From positions 124,001 through 188,000 of the forward strand of contig JADJVN010000003.1 of assembly GCA_016710585.1 (NCBI GenBank): DNA of 64,000 nucleotides, written 5' to 3'. Positions 17,981 through 27,187 of the stretch are shown here, piece after piece (within the stretch, counting starts at the first letter, position 1; the number at the start of each line of letters is the position of its first letter). Both the position numbers and the translations under genes were made by a program. The notes under the pieces were generated by a model, which did no database searches, was not told the origin of the DNA, and was given only the letters and a program-made list of their open reading frames with translations. This stretch comes from Saprospiraceae bacterium. Lineage in GTDB: Bacteria > Bacteroidota > Bacteroidia > Chitinophagales > Saprospiraceae.

Positions 17981-18453
17981 AATTTATCTTCCCAATTATC
18001 ACTAGCATCTATTGGTTTCCCTTTATACTTTTCGCCAATTTTAATCACCTCCATTTCCGAATATTTACTTTCCAAATAATTAAATAGTAATCTTTCTTCA
18101 AATCGAATGTGTTTCTCTAATAATTCTGAGAATTTTTTTATCAAATCCAAATTATATTTATCGATCCGAATTTTTTCTACTATTGCACACAGTTGTTGAT
18201 GTTCTTCTATGGCTCTAATTAAAAGTGGATGATCCTCTTTTAGAATAGCAAATAAGTCTGCTTCTTCATTTTTAAAATGGATGAGCAAATCTTCATCATA
18301 GAAGTATATTATATAATCTGAAATTCTACTTAAATCAATATTATGTCTAAATCCTTCTTTTATTTTCCACACCAATAATAAATTATAATGATGTTCTTGC
18401 GAAAATCGAACCAATGCTTTACTTCGTTTGATAGGTTTGACAGAAATTGACAT
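17962..18453 (-). CDS. Hemerythrin HHE-domain protein
   Basis: A 163-residue all-helical protein. Histidine/glutamate ligands of a di-iron centre are seen in 'FSQEHHYNLLL' (~17-27), 'HFKNEEADLF' (~60), 'EEHQQLCAIV' (~85) and 'LEKHIRFEERLLFNYLE' (~113-130). This is the HHE pattern of bacterial single-domain hemerythrins that bind O2 or NO, or buffer iron. The gene lies 10 bp after the Ric gene, so they are probably cotranslated partners in Fe-S repair. Confidence 0.9.
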   Translation of the reverse strand: MSISVKPIKRSKALVRFSQEHHYNLLLVWKIKEGFRHNIDLSRISDYIIYFYDEDLLIHFKNEEADLFAILKEDHPLLIRAIEEHQQLCAIVEKIRIDKYNLDLIKKFSELLEKHIRFEERLLFNYLESKYSEMEVIKIGEKYKGKPIDASDNWEDKFWITKK

Positions 18454-18463
18454 GAGCGCTGAT

Positions 18464-19417
18464 TTAGTTTATTGCAATTGATTTTTCCATTTCTACTGCC
18501 TTAGGAAAAAGAATATTGTTTTCAAGATGGATATGAAGATGAATGTCTTCTTCCAAGGCTTCTAGCATCCTGTATAGTAGACTATAACTAGCACAAGCGT
18601 CTTCTGGTAGTCGATAATCTTGACTTAGTTCCCGCAGTTCCTTAAGATAATTGCCAAGGGTTTCATGTTCCATTTCCATCATATTTATAGGATTTTGAAT
18701 AACGCCAAAATGACTTCTTTCATGATTTGTTTGTGTATTTTGAGCTGCTACTAGTTTCTTGATATAAGGAAAAAGTATTTTTTCTTCTTTGTGCATGTGG
18801 CTGAATAGTTCTTCATAAGCTGCTAGAACTAATTCATCAATTCTTACTAATTCGGGGTGGTAAGTGTGGTGGACTCGCCTGACTTTATTTGCATAAGTTT
18901 TAATATCGGGAAGAACTTTTCTTGTGTATGCATGGTGAGTATTGATTATGTAATCTGTTAGAAAATCCAGATTCCATTCATTATAGGGAATGGGATGAGA
19001 TTGAATAGCTGATTCAGCTTGTTGCAACTCTTTTTCTACCTGAACGGCATCTATTCCTTTTTCTACACAAGCTTCCTTCACTGTTTTCTTTCCTCCACAG
19101 CAAAAATCGAGGCCATATTTCTTAAAGATTTGAGCCTTCTTTAAGTCTTTTGCTGCTATTTCTCCCAATGTTTCTATGCCTTCATGTATTTTCCTTTTCC
19201 CGATTTTTACTCTCCAATAGATTGGTCCTTCTTCCAAATACTCCCAATTAAAAATATTACCTCTCTCAGCTAACAATTGATAATATAATGGCTTTGGATC
19301 ATGATCATTGAGTATGATAAAGTCTTCACCATCTGTAAGTTCGTCGAATTGAGCGAAGATGGTTGGGTGCTTGAGTTTGGGTTCTATAAGTGATACATTA
19401 AGCACAGTCGATTCCAT
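18464..19417 (-). CDS. ric: DUF2249-fused iron-sulfur cluster repair di-iron protein (Ric/YtfE/ScdA)
   Basis: A 317-residue protein with an N-terminal DUF2249 module (~residues 10-80, 'PKPLYYQLLAERGNIFNWEY') fused to a complete Ric protein. The ScdA_N part (~85-120) has 'IFKKYGLDFCCGGKKTV', whose CC is typical. The hemerythrin-like part (~150-310) contains the iron ligands in 'IINTHHAYTRKVLP', 'SHMHKEEKILFPYI', 'MEHETLGNYL' and 'HIHLENNILFP'. Ric repairs clusters damaged by NO or oxidants by donating iron. It is the first gene of the seven-gene operon and is preceded by the inverted repeat and -7 box at 19458-19504. Confidence 0.93.
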   Translation of the reverse strand: MESTVLNVSLIEPKLKHPTIFAQFDELTDGEDFIILNDHDPKPLYYQLLAERGNIFNWEYLEEGPIYWRVKIGKRKIHEGIETLGEIAAKDLKKAQIFKKYGLDFCCGGKKTVKEACVEKGIDAVQVEKELQQAESAIQSHPIPYNEWNLDFLTDYIINTHHAYTRKVLPDIKTYANKVRRVHHTYHPELVRIDELVLAAYEELFSHMHKEEKILFPYIKKLVAAQNTQTNHERSHFGVIQNPINMMEMEHETLGNYLKELRELSQDYRLPEDACASYSLLYRMLEALEEDIHLHIHLENNILFPKAVEMEKSIAIN

Positions 19418-19457
19418 GTTGTATGGTTTTATTATCTATTAAATAAATTTATCAATG

Positions 19458-19504
19458 CAAATATAGCACAATTCTTCTAATAAAAGTAATTAAATACTTT
19501 TATT
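19458..19504 (-). promoter_or_regulatory. Promoter and operator-like inverted repeat of the NO/Fe-S stress operon
   Basis: On the minus strand a perfect -7 box TATATTTG (19465 to 19458) lies 41 bp upstream of the ric start. Just upstream of it is a 10-bp perfect inverted repeat: AATAAAAGTA at 19479-19488, a 6-bp spacer, then TACTTTTATT at 19495-19504. The repeat covers exactly where the -33 element should be, and no TTTG is present there, so a regulator binding here could repress or activate. The Rrf2 protein at the end of the operon is the leading candidate (inference); a Crp/Fnr-type dimer would also fit the N6 spacing. Confidence 0.6.
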
Positions 19505-19556
19505 GTTTAAAAAATCATTAGAACTTAGTATTTTAGTATAGTATTCAGCAGTCTTC

Positions 19557-19577
19557 AGTGTTAAAAAATTTAACACT
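19557..19577. repeat. 21-bp palindrome upstream of tonB
   Basis: AGTGTTAAA (19557-19565) and TTTAACACT (19569-19577) form a perfect 9-bp inverted repeat with a 3-bp centre. It lies 54 bp before the TonB start, in the divergent region shared with the ric operon. There is no T run after it, so an operator is more likely than a terminator. No regulator can be named. Confidence 0.45.
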
Positions 19578-19631
19578 TGGCCATAGCAGCGTTTTTCCCT
19601 ATCACCACGTTCTAAATTAAAAGCTAGTATT

Positions 19632-20441
19632 ATGAAAACCAATTTAATGTTTCACGAAACTATGGATGACATTGTATTTGAACACAGAAATAAATCCTAT
19701 GGTGCGTTTATGTTGCGCAAGCTTTATGCAAAGCACATGACCCAAGCCATGTTTTTTTCTTGTAGTTTGTTTTGTTTGCTTTTTCTCATTAATGCAAAGT
19801 CAAGTAAAGCGGATAAACTATTAGATCCCTATATCATAGCATGCCCATTTGATGATAATATTTCAATCATATTACATAGCCCTCCAGAATATGCCTCACC
19901 AAGACAAATTAATGAAAGCAAAGCAAATCCAACTCATGTAGTAGAAGACAAAAAAATTGTAGAAGAAAAAATTATAAAGAGCAATAATGACATACTTCCT
20001 TTTACTAACTCTAGTTCTATTGTAAATGGGACAGGAGATATATCAGCTCAAACTGGTAACAATGGTTTAGATACAAATGCAGGAATCATGGTTACCAAAG
20101 TACCAGAACCAATTATTGAAAAAGAAGTAGCCGTCTCTTTTGCTGAAGAGATGCCAGAATTTAATGGAGGTTATGCTAAGATGGTTGATTATTTAATAAA
20201 GAATTTGAAATATCCATCATTGGCTAGAGAGACAGGTATCCAAGGAAGAGTTGTATTGAGTTTTGTTGTGGCTAAGGATGGAAGGCTGCAAGACATTTCA
20301 CTTCTAAGAGGAATAGGAGGAGGTTGTGATGAAGAAGCAATAAGAGTGGTGTCAAAGATGCCAACTTGGAAGGCTGGAAAACACAATGGCAAATATGTAC
20401 CAGTGAAGTTTACCTTACCTATATCATTTAGATTGGAATAG
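19632..20441 (+). CDS. Energy transducer TonB-family protein
   Basis: A 269-residue protein with a short cytoplasmic start, one TM (~residues 38-56), a periplasmic linker, and a C-terminal TonB domain (~180-269). The TonB part shows 'MPEFNGGYAKMVDYLIKNLKYP', here cut short, then 'GIQGRVVLSFVVAKDGRLQ' and 'GCDEEAIRVVSKMPTWKAGK', the standard Bacteroidota TonB signature. The 'FEHRNKSYGAFMLRK' start matches the family of Bacteroidota TonB proteins. It couples the inner-membrane proton motive force to outer-membrane receptors. No ExbBD genes are adjacent. Confidence 0.92.
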   Translation: MKTNLMFHETMDDIVFEHRNKSYGAFMLRKLYAKHMTQAMFFSCSLFCLLFLINAKSSKADKLLDPYIIACPFDDNISIILHSPPEYASPRQINESKANPTHVVEDKKIVEEKIIKSNNDILPFTNSSSIVNGTGDISAQTGNNGLDTNAGIMVTKVPEPIIEKEVAVSFAEEMPEFNGGYAKMVDYLIKNLKYPSLARETGIQGRVVLSFVVAKDGRLQDISLLRGIGGGCDEEAIRVVSKMPTWKAGKHNGKYVPVKFTLPISFRLE

Positions 20442-20519
20442 TCTTTAGCCAGAATTTTTTATAATTCCTTGCCTTTATAATCTTTTGTTTATTTTTACAA
20501 TTGGACTTATAAATCAAGG

Positions 20520-21245
20520 ATGCAATTTTCAATAGCTTTATTAAAAAGTAAATTTAAAGCACTTAGTTGGCCGAAGAAAATATTGGCAATCTTAGGATTT
20601 ATTATATCACTTCATTGGTTATATTTTTTTTATTTGATTTTCTTTTTTCCACCGGTTACTTTAACTCAATTAAATGGATTAATTCATGCAGATCAATTTC
20701 ATAGAGATTATGTCTGTATTGATGATGTGTCTAAGTATGGAAAACTTGCATTTATTGCAGCGGAGGATCAATTGTTTTTAGACCATTTTGGATTTGATAT
20801 GGAGAGTATTGAGAAAGCTTGGGAGTATAATGCAAAAAAGAAAGGAAAAAAAAAGAGAGGTGCATCTACGATCAGCCAGCAAGTTGCTAAAAATGTTTTT
20901 CTCTGGCAGGGAAGATCATGGATTCGTAAAGGACTTGAGGTCTATTTTACATTTATGATAGAATTATTATGGTCCAAAAAAAGGATTTTGGAAATGTATA
21001 TCAATGTAATAGAAATGGGTGATGGCATTTATGGAATTGAAGCGGCATCAAAACAATATTTTAAAAAATCGGCAAAAACGCTGAATGCAGAAGAAGCTGC
21101 AAAAATTGCTGCCTGTCTCCCCAATCCTAAAAAATATAAAGTAAAGCCTCTTTCAACTTGGGTTAGCTTCAGGACGCCATGGGTAATGAGTCAAATGGAA
21201 GAACTGATGAATGATGAGGATATCCAAAAATTAATACGTGATTAA
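20520..21245 (+). CDS. mtgA: Monofunctional biosynthetic peptidoglycan transglycosylase
   Basis: A 241-residue GT51 enzyme with an N-terminal TM (~residues 20-42). Family motifs are in order: 'AAEDQLFLDHFGFD' (catalytic Glu), 'RGASTISQQVAKNVFLW', 'KKRILEMYINVIEMGDGIYG' and 'KSAKTLNAEEAAKIAACLPNP'. There is no transpeptidase domain, so this is MtgA rather than a class A PBP. It polymerises lipid II into glycan strands at the periplasmic face. The length is normal. It lies 78 bp after tonB in the same direction. Confidence 0.94.
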   Translation: MQFSIALLKSKFKALSWPKKILAILGFIISLHWLYFFYLIFFFPPVTLTQLNGLIHADQFHRDYVCIDDVSKYGKLAFIAAEDQLFLDHFGFDMESIEKAWEYNAKKKGKKKRGASTISQQVAKNVFLWQGRSWIRKGLEVYFTFMIELLWSKKRILEMYINVIEMGDGIYGIEAASKQYFKKSAKTLNAEEAAKIAACLPNPKKYKVKPLSTWVSFRTPWVMSQMEELMNDEDIQKLIRD

Positions 21246-21311
21246 TTGCATTTACTGCTCTTTACCATAAAAAGGCAAAACAGAGCAAAACAACTTATAA
21301 TATTCAGTTCC

Positions 21312-21343
21312 TTGCCAGATTTCATTATAAATTTCTATTTTTG
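21312..21343 (+). promoter_or_regulatory. Promoter of the GH3-family gene
   Basis: TTG at 21312-21314 and a perfect -7 box TATTTTTG at 21336-21343 are separated by 21 bp, matching the Bacteroidota consensus. The start codon is at 21370, giving a leader of about 20 nt. Confidence 0.6.
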
Positions 21344-21369
21344 CCACAAATCAAGACGAATTTTCATTT

Positions 21370-22890
21370 ATGAATCAATTGGTAAATGCAATATGGGCAC
21401 AATATCTAAAGCTACATAGGTATAAAATCAATAGATTCAGCGAACAACCACATGAAAGTCAAGAAGAGGAATTGATGTCAATCCTCGATACAGCAAAATA
21501 TACAGAATGGGGTCAAAAATACCATTTTGCTGATGTTCTTACAGCAAATGATTGGAGACAGCGATTGCCTGTTCAAGACTATGAAAGTATCAAAACTGAT
21601 ATTTTTAGAATGATGAAAGGGGAATTTGATGTGCTTTGGCCAGGTCGCGTATCGTATTTCTCTAAATCATCGGGGACCACCAATGATAAAAGTAAATATA
21701 TCCCTGTCACAGAGGAAAATCATAAGGATTGTCACGTCAGAGGCGGTTGGAGACAATTGGCATTGATGTATGAAAACATACCTGATCCGAGAATCATTGA
21801 AGGCAAGTCAATCATCATGGCTGGATCTTCAACGAATAATTTGTCTGAATTTCCCGGAAGTACCATTGGCGATGTCTCAGCTATCGTGTTGCAAAGAATT
21901 CCTTATGTAGGAAAATTGCATTTAAGTCCCGACTTGGATATCGCATTAATGTCAGATTTTGAGACAAAGCTTGAGAAAATTGCAGAAATCTGTATTCATG
22001 AAGATATCCGAATGATGGCTGGTGTCCCGACTTGGGCAATGGTCGTTTTTGATAAAATATTAGAAAAAACAGGCAAATCAAATATTCTAGAAGTCTGGCC
22101 AAGAATGCAAATCTTTATCCATGGCGCTGTAAGCTTTGGACCTTATAGAGAGCCGTTCAAGAAGTATTTTCCCTCAGACGAATTTTACTATCAAGAGACT
22201 TACAATGCTTCTGAAGGTTACTTTGCAGTCCAGTCCGATTTTGCCAGTGATGATATGCTATTATTATTGGACAATGGAGTTTATTATGAATTTATTCCAA
22301 TGGAGGAATGGGAAAGTGAATTTCCCAATACTTTATTACTTAGCGAAGTCGAAGTCGGCAAAAATTATGCAATAATCATCACCACAAATTCTGGTTTATA
22401 CCGATACAAAATTGGGGATACAGTAACCTTTACCTCCCTAGCTCCTTATAAAATAAAAATAACAGGACGCACCAAACAATTTATCAATGTTTTTGGCGAA
22501 GAAGTAATGGTAGCAAATACTGATGCAGCATTGATTAAAACATGTGAAATGTATGATGCTAAAATGAAAGAATACACGGTGGCTCCTATTTTTTTAAATG
22601 CAAATGGTAAAGGTGGACATGAGTGGATTATTGAATTCGAAAAACAACCATCAGATGTAAATCTATTTGCTGCTACCTTGGATGAAAATTTAAGAAAAAT
22701 AAATTCAGACTATGATGCCAAAAGATATCATGATCTCGCATTAGTTAGTTTAAAACTTAATGTCGGTCCAGAAGGAACTTTCATGAAATGGATGAAGTCC
22801 AAAAATAAAATTGGTGCACAACAGAAAGTGCCGCGACTATCGAATCAACGCACCAATCTAGAAGAAATATTGCAGCTTATAAATAATTAA
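21370..22890 (+). CDS. GH3-family acyl-adenylate / amide synthetase-like protein
   Basis: A 506-residue protein of the GH3 (auxin-responsive promoter) family, in the ANL adenylating superfamily. The ATP-binding P-loop-like motif is 'FSKSSGTTNDKSKYIP' (~97-112). Further family motifs are 'YNASEGYFAVQ' (~278) and 'LYRYKIGDTVTFT' (~345). Plant members conjugate amino acids to acyl hormones; the bacterial substrates are unknown. The family is very common in Bacteroidota. It has its own promoter (21312-21343) and ends 6 bp from the convergent ruvB. Confidence 0.88.
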   Translation: MNQLVNAIWAQYLKLHRYKINRFSEQPHESQEEELMSILDTAKYTEWGQKYHFADVLTANDWRQRLPVQDYESIKTDIFRMMKGEFDVLWPGRVSYFSKSSGTTNDKSKYIPVTEENHKDCHVRGGWRQLALMYENIPDPRIIEGKSIIMAGSSTNNLSEFPGSTIGDVSAIVLQRIPYVGKLHLSPDLDIALMSDFETKLEKIAEICIHEDIRMMAGVPTWAMVVFDKILEKTGKSNILEVWPRMQIFIHGAVSFGPYREPFKKYFPSDEFYYQETYNASEGYFAVQSDFASDDMLLLLDNGVYYEFIPMEEWESEFPNTLLLSEVEVGKNYAIIITTNSGLYRYKIGDTVTFTSLAPYKIKITGRTKQFINVFGEEVMVANTDAALIKTCEMYDAKMKEYTVAPIFLNANGKGGHEWIIEFEKQPSDVNLFAATLDENLRKINSDYDAKRYHDLALVSLKLNVGPEGTFMKWMKSKNKIGAQQKVPRLSNQRTNLEEILQLINN

Positions 22891-22896
22891 TTTCTA

Positions 22897-23922
22897 CTAA
22901 AACAATCCACCAGGAACACTTGTATAGGTAAATCCTAGATGCCGATATGCCTTCTCTGTAGCTATTCTTCCTCTAGGTGTTCTTTGAATGAATCCTTCCA
23001 TGATAAGAAATGGTTCATGTACTTCTTCAATCGTACCTGATTCTTCTCCTACTGCTGTAGCTATAGTAGTTAATCCAACTGGCCCACCTGTGAATTTTTC
23101 AATAATGGTACTCAGTATTTTATTATCCATCTCATCTAGTCCATGATCATCGACATTTAATGCTTCAAGTCCGTATTGTGCTATTTCTAGATCAATTTTT
23201 CCATTTCCTTTTATTTGTGCAAAATCTCTGAGTCTTCTGAGCAATGCATTGGCTATTCTTGGTGTCCCTCTACTTCTTCTAGCAATTTCAAGAAGTCCTT
23301 CCGAACTTGCCTTAACGCCAAGGATATCTGCTGACCTTGTAATAATCTTTTCTAATGTAGCGTGATCGTAATAATCTAAATGGCATGTGATGCTGAATCT
23401 TGAACGCAATGGAGCTGTGAGCAAACCAACTCGAGTTGTAGCACCTACAAGAGTAAATGGCAGAATTGAAAGTTGGATACTTCTAGCACTTGGTCCAGAA
23501 TCTATCATGATGTCGATACGATAATCTTCCATTGCAGAATAGAGATATTCTTCGACTACAGTATTAAGCCTGTGTATTTCGTCGATGAACAAAACATCTC
23601 CTTGTTGAAGGCTAGTAAGAAGTCCGGCTAGATCTCCAGGTTTTTCTAATACTGGCCCAGAAGTCATTTTTAGATTAGCTCCAATTTCATTGGAAATAAT
23701 ATGACTTAGTGTCGTCTTACCGAGTCCTGGAGGACCATGCAATAATACATGATCTAATGCTTCATTCCTTTGTTTTGCAGCTTCAATGAAGACTTTAAGA
23801 TTATCTATAATTTTCTTTTGACCAGAAAATTCATCTAATAGCTTGGGTCTTAAAGCTTTTTCTATGACCTTATCGTCTGGATTGAGAAAATTATCATCGA
23901 CTTCTAGAACTGGATTCCGCAT
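22897..23922 (-). CDS. ruvB: Holliday junction branch-migration ATPase RuvB
   Basis: A 341-residue AAA+ helicase. Walker A '[12 protein letters not shown]' (~64-75), Walker B '[12 protein letters not shown]' (~115), sensor '[17 protein letters not shown]' and the C-terminal winged helix '[19 protein letters not shown]' are all present. RuvB forms hexamers that pump DNA through Holliday junctions with RuvA and RuvC. The length is normal. A secreted unknown protein lies 9 bp upstream on the same strand. Confidence 0.97.
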   Translation of the reverse strand: MRNPVLEVDDNFLNPDDKVIEKALRPKLLDEFSGQKKIIDNLKVFIEAAKQRNEALDHVLLHGPPGLGKTTLSHIISNEIGANLKMTSGPVLEKPGDLAGLLTSLQQGDVLFIDEIHRLNTVVEEYLYSAMEDYRIDIMIDSGPSARSIQLSILPFTLVGATTRVGLLTAPLRSRFSITCHLDYYDHATLEKIITRSADILGVKASSEGLLEIARRSRGTPRIANALLRRLRDFAQIKGNGKIDLEIAQYGLEALNVDDHGLDEMDNKILSTIIEKFTGGPVGLTTIATAVGEESGTIEEVHEPFLIMEGFIQRTPRGRIATEKAYRHLGFTYTSVPGGLF

Positions 23923-23931
23923 GGTGCAAAT

Positions 23932-24615
23932 TTAGTAATTAACTACAAGTATTGTCACAGGATTAGTCAATTCAATATCTTTAAACTCACATTTGTTCTT
24001 TTGGTCTGAAATACACATCATCTCACCAAAACAATTATAATAGTAATTCTTATTATCATCTAAGAAAGAGTAAACCCATTTATCACCACTTTCATATTTT
24101 ACTATTTCTTTGGGTTTAAACTTTATGATACATTGATTCATCCAATCGATTGAATAGGGATCGACGATTTCTTCACATTTATCTGTTTTTTTAATTATTG
24201 GCAAGTTGTTGCTATGATCAGAATAATTCTCGATACAATTTAGCTTGATATATAAATTTGTGATTGGACAATTTAATTTGATGTTTTTCATAAGCTCATA
24301 GCTAAAACGTATTTTTTGTTCACCCTCTATTTTTTCCAGATGGGTATTTTCAGGAAATTCTACAGGAATATATTTTTTGCCTTCTTTAGTCTCAATATAT
24401 AATGTACAATCACCCTTATCTGTAATGATTTTCAGCCAGCCCTCTTGATCGCAGATAAGCTGTACTTTGGACTCTAAAGTGTCAAGGGCTGGGCTTTGAT
24501 TTTTCTTTTCTACGATTTTATTGCTCTTTGATTTAGCTTTCGAAGATTGAGCTGAAAGTTCAACTATACCTAATGAGCATAATAAAATGAAATATTTAAA
24601 AATTGTGTAATTCAT
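23932..24615 (-). CDS. Secreted protein of unknown function
   Basis: A 227-residue protein with a signal peptide ending 'GIVELSAQ' (~22). A Lys/Ser-rich linker follows, then a beta-rich part with seven cysteines ('VQLICDQEGW', 'GDCTLYIETKEGKKY', 'NCPITN', 'KLNCIEN', 'KCEEIVD', 'NQCIIKF', 'CFGEMMCISDQKNKC'). No family is recognised. It lies immediately upstream of ruvB and divergent from icd. It has no T9SS domain, so it is probably periplasmic. Confidence 0.6.
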   Translation of the reverse strand: MNYTIFKYFILLCSLGIVELSAQSSKAKSKSNKIVEKKNQSPALDTLESKVQLICDQEGWLKIITDKGDCTLYIETKEGKKYIPVEFPENTHLEKIEGEQKIRFSYELMKNIKLNCPITNLYIKLNCIENYSDHSNNLPIIKKTDKCEEIVDPYSIDWMNQCIIKFKPKEIVKYESGDKWVYSFLDDNKNYYYNCFGEMMCISDQKNKCEFKDIELTNPVTILVVNY

Positions 24616-24642
24616 TGATACGGTTTTTAATAAAGTTCTATG

Positions 24643-24650
24643 TACTTTTG
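24643..24650 (+). promoter_or_regulatory. Candidate -7 element for icd
   Basis: TACTTTTG is a perfect TAnnTTTG box 67 bp before the icd start. No -33 TTTG is seen at the proper distance. The implied leader is ~60 nt. Confidence 0.4.
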
Positions 24651-24717
24651 CAACGCTTTAAACAAACACAAATTTGGGTTAAAGATTTCAAAATAACGAT
24701 AAAAAAGAGTTAAATCA

Positions 24718-25935
24718 ATGAGCAATCAAAAAATAACCTGCCAAAATGGCAATTTAAGTGTACCAAACAATCCAATTATCCCTTTTATCGAAGGAGATGG
24801 AACTGGAGCTGATATTTGGGCAGCATCTGTTAGAGTATTCGATGCCGCTGTTCAAAAAGCTTATAATGGCAGTAGAAAAATTGAATGGAGAGAGGTTTTG
24901 GCTGGTGAAAAAGCTTTCAACCAAACTCAAAATTGGTTACCACAAGAGACTTTGGATGTCATTAATGAATATTTGGTAGCGATAAAAGGTCCTCTTACGA
25001 CCCCAGTAGGTGGCGGAATCAGGTCATTGAATGTGGCTTTGAGACAGCAGCTTGATTTATATGCTTGTGTTAGACCCGTAAGATGGTTTACAGGAGTTCC
25101 TTCTCCAGTGAAAGAACCTCAAAAAGTAAATATGGTCATTTACAGAGAAAACACAGAGGATATTTACGCAGGAATTGAATTTCAAGAAGGAACAGAAGAA
25201 AATAAAAAATTTGGAGAGTTTTTAAAGACCAATTTCCCCGACAAATTCAAGAAAGTAAGATTTCCCAATAGCACAGGTTATGGAATAAAACCAGTGTCAA
25301 GAGAAGGAACAGAGCGATTGGTTAGAGCAGCGATCCAATTCGCAATAGAAAATAATCAAAAATCTGTAACCCTTGTACATAAGGGCAATATCATGAAATT
25401 CACAGAAGGTGGATTTATGGATTGGGGATATGACTTGGCTGTCAAAGAATTTGGAGGAGTACTTTTAGATGGTGGTCCTTGGGTGAAATTGCCAAATGGA
25501 ATCATCATAAAAGATGTCATTGCTGATGCTTTTTTACAACAGATATTATTGAGACCGGAAGAATATGATGTGATAGCCACATTGAACTTAAACGGAGACT
25601 ATATCTCTGATGCTCTAGCAGCTCAGGTTGGCGGAATTGGTATCGCACCAGGAGCAAATATCAATTATGTTACTGGACATGCTATATTTGAAGCCACACA
25701 CGGAACAGCTCCAAAATATGCTGGCCTAGATAAAGTTAATCCAAGTTCAGTTATTCTATCAGGAGTGATGATGTTTGAGTATATGAAATGGAATGAAGTT
25801 GCAAAATTGATCATCGAAGGTTTAGAAAAAGCAATAGCAAGCAAGAATGTCACTTATGATTTTCATCGATTGATGGAAGGTGCAACCTTGCTGAAATGCT
25901 CTGAATTTGCAGATGAGATAATAAAGAATATGTAA
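24718..25935 (+). CDS. icd: NADP-dependent isocitrate dehydrogenase
   Basis: A 405-residue enzyme of the bacterial type I IDH family. Seen are '[14 protein letters not shown]' at the start, the substrate site '[20 protein letters not shown]' (the Ser corresponding to the phosphorylated Ser113 of E. coli plus the Arg cluster), '[14 protein letters not shown]', the metal ligands in '[18 protein letters not shown]' and the coenzyme loop '[13 protein letters not shown]'. It decarboxylates isocitrate to 2-oxoglutarate in the TCA cycle. NADP use is expected from the length and loop but is not proven. A clear terminator follows. Confidence 0.95.
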   Translation: MSNQKITCQNGNLSVPNNPIIPFIEGDGTGADIWAASVRVFDAAVQKAYNGSRKIEWREVLAGEKAFNQTQNWLPQETLDVINEYLVAIKGPLTTPVGGGIRSLNVALRQQLDLYACVRPVRWFTGVPSPVKEPQKVNMVIYRENTEDIYAGIEFQEGTEENKKFGEFLKTNFPDKFKKVRFPNSTGYGIKPVSREGTERLVRAAIQFAIENNQKSVTLVHKGNIMKFTEGGFMDWGYDLAVKEFGGVLLDGGPWVKLPNGIIIKDVIADAFLQQILLRPEEYDVIATLNLNGDYISDALAAQVGGIGIAPGANINYVTGHAIFEATHGTAPKYAGLDKVNPSSVILSGVMMFEYMKWNEVAKLIIEGLEKAIASKNVTYDFHRLMEGATLLKCSEFADEIIKNM

Positions 25936-25967
25936 TTATAATTTTTGGACATATCCAAAATAGCTTG

Positions 25968-26002
25968 ACCCAGATAGAACTCGTTTTTGTCTGGGTTTTT
26001 TT
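25968..26002 (+). terminator. Intrinsic terminator of icd
   Basis: ACCCAGA at 25968-25974 pairs with TCTGGGT at 25990-25996. Extra internal pairing is possible (GAAC with GTTT), and a run of T continues to 26002. It lies 33 bp after the icd stop. Confidence 0.85.
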
Positions 26003-26044
26003 AATGCTAAAATTAAGTAAAATTAGTCGAATATAAATTAACTT

Positions 26045-27166
26045 TTAAACAAGCACCTGTTGTTCAATTCTCTCCGGAACTTCAAGAAATTCATATTGTT
26101 GATTTCTAAGCTGTGGAACAAATCCAGCTTCTCGTATAGACTCTTGTATTCCATTTGCAGTGAATCGATGTGGAGCCCCAGCAGCGGAGACCACATTTTC
26201 TTCAATCATAATAGAGCCCATGTCGTCAGCGCCCGAGTGAAGACAGATTTGTGCAGTTTGTTTGCCTACAGTAAGCCAAGAAGCTTGGATGTGAATAATA
26301 TTTGGAAGCATGATTCTGGATAATGCGATCATTCGAATATATTCATCTGCTGTGCAAGAATTATTGGCGCGTTTAAGTTTTTGCAACATGGTGCCTTCAT
26401 CTTGAAAAGGCCAAGGTATAAAAGCTAAAAATCCTTTTGCATTTGCTGGTTTTTCAGATTGAACTTGTCGAATGGAGACCAAATGTTCCATTCTTTCCAT
26501 CAGCGTCTCAACATGTCCAAACATCATGGTCGCAGAGGTCGTTAGATCCAGTTGATGAGCTACTCGCATGATGTCCAACCATTCTTTTGCGCCACATTTT
26601 CCTTTCGAAACGAGTCTTCTCACCCTGTCATTCAAGATCTCCGCACCAGCACCAGGTAAAGAATCTAATCCAGCTTCCTTCAAGGCTAAAAGCACTTCAT
26701 AATGACTGCTTTTCTCTAATTTTGTGATATGAGCAACTTCTGGGGGGCCGAGAGCATGAAGTTTGAGATTGGGGTAAAGCGACTTTAATTCTCGGAATAA
26801 ATCACAATAATAAGCCAATCCAAGATCTGGATGGTGTCCACCTTGAAGAAGTAGTTGTTCCCCACCCAAGCGAAACATCTCTTCTATTTTCTGCTTATAT
26901 TCGTCAATACTGGTGATATAAACCTCATGATGACCTGGAGGTCTGTAAAAATTACAGAATTTACAATTCGCGATGCAGACATTAGTTGTATTTGCATTGC
27001 GATCGATAATCCATGTGACCTTATTTCCAGGAACAGCTTTTTGGCGAAGTTCATTGGCTACAAGCATGAGATCCGCTGTAGCGGCATTTTTAAACAAAAA
27101 CAGTCCTTCTTCAGCAGAAAGAAACTCTTTTTTTAAACCTCTTTGTAAAAGCTCAGTGTAATGCAT
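26045..27166 (-). CDS. mqnC: Cyclic dehypoxanthinyl futalosine synthase (radical SAM, menaquinone)
   Basis: A 373-residue radical SAM enzyme. The cluster motif CIANCKFC (CxxxCxxC, ~residues 64-71) is followed by 'NFYRPPGH', 'LLLQGGHHPDLGLAYYCDLF' and 'SLPGAGAEILNDRVR', the MqnC subgroup pattern rather than MqnE. It closes the dehypoxanthine futalosine side chain in the alternative (futalosine) menaquinone pathway. The length is typical. It is divergent from rimP with under 90 bp between the starts. Confidence 0.92.
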   Translation of the reverse strand: MHYTELLQRGLKKEFLSAEEGLFLFKNAATADLMLVANELRQKAVPGNKVTWIIDRNANTTNVCIANCKFCNFYRPPGHHEVYITSIDEYKQKIEEMFRLGGEQLLLQGGHHPDLGLAYYCDLFRELKSLYPNLKLHALGPPEVAHITKLEKSSHYEVLLALKEAGLDSLPGAGAEILNDRVRRLVSKGKCGAKEWLDIMRVAHQLDLTTSATMMFGHVETLMERMEHLVSIRQVQSEKPANAKGFLAFIPWPFQDEGTMLQKLKRANNSCTADEYIRMIALSRIMLPNIIHIQASWLTVGKQTAQICLHSGADDMGSIMIEENVVSAAGAPHRFTANGIQESIREAGFVPQLRNQQYEFLEVPERIEQQVLV

Positions 27167-27187
27167 GAATTTTTAAAGAATTTTACC

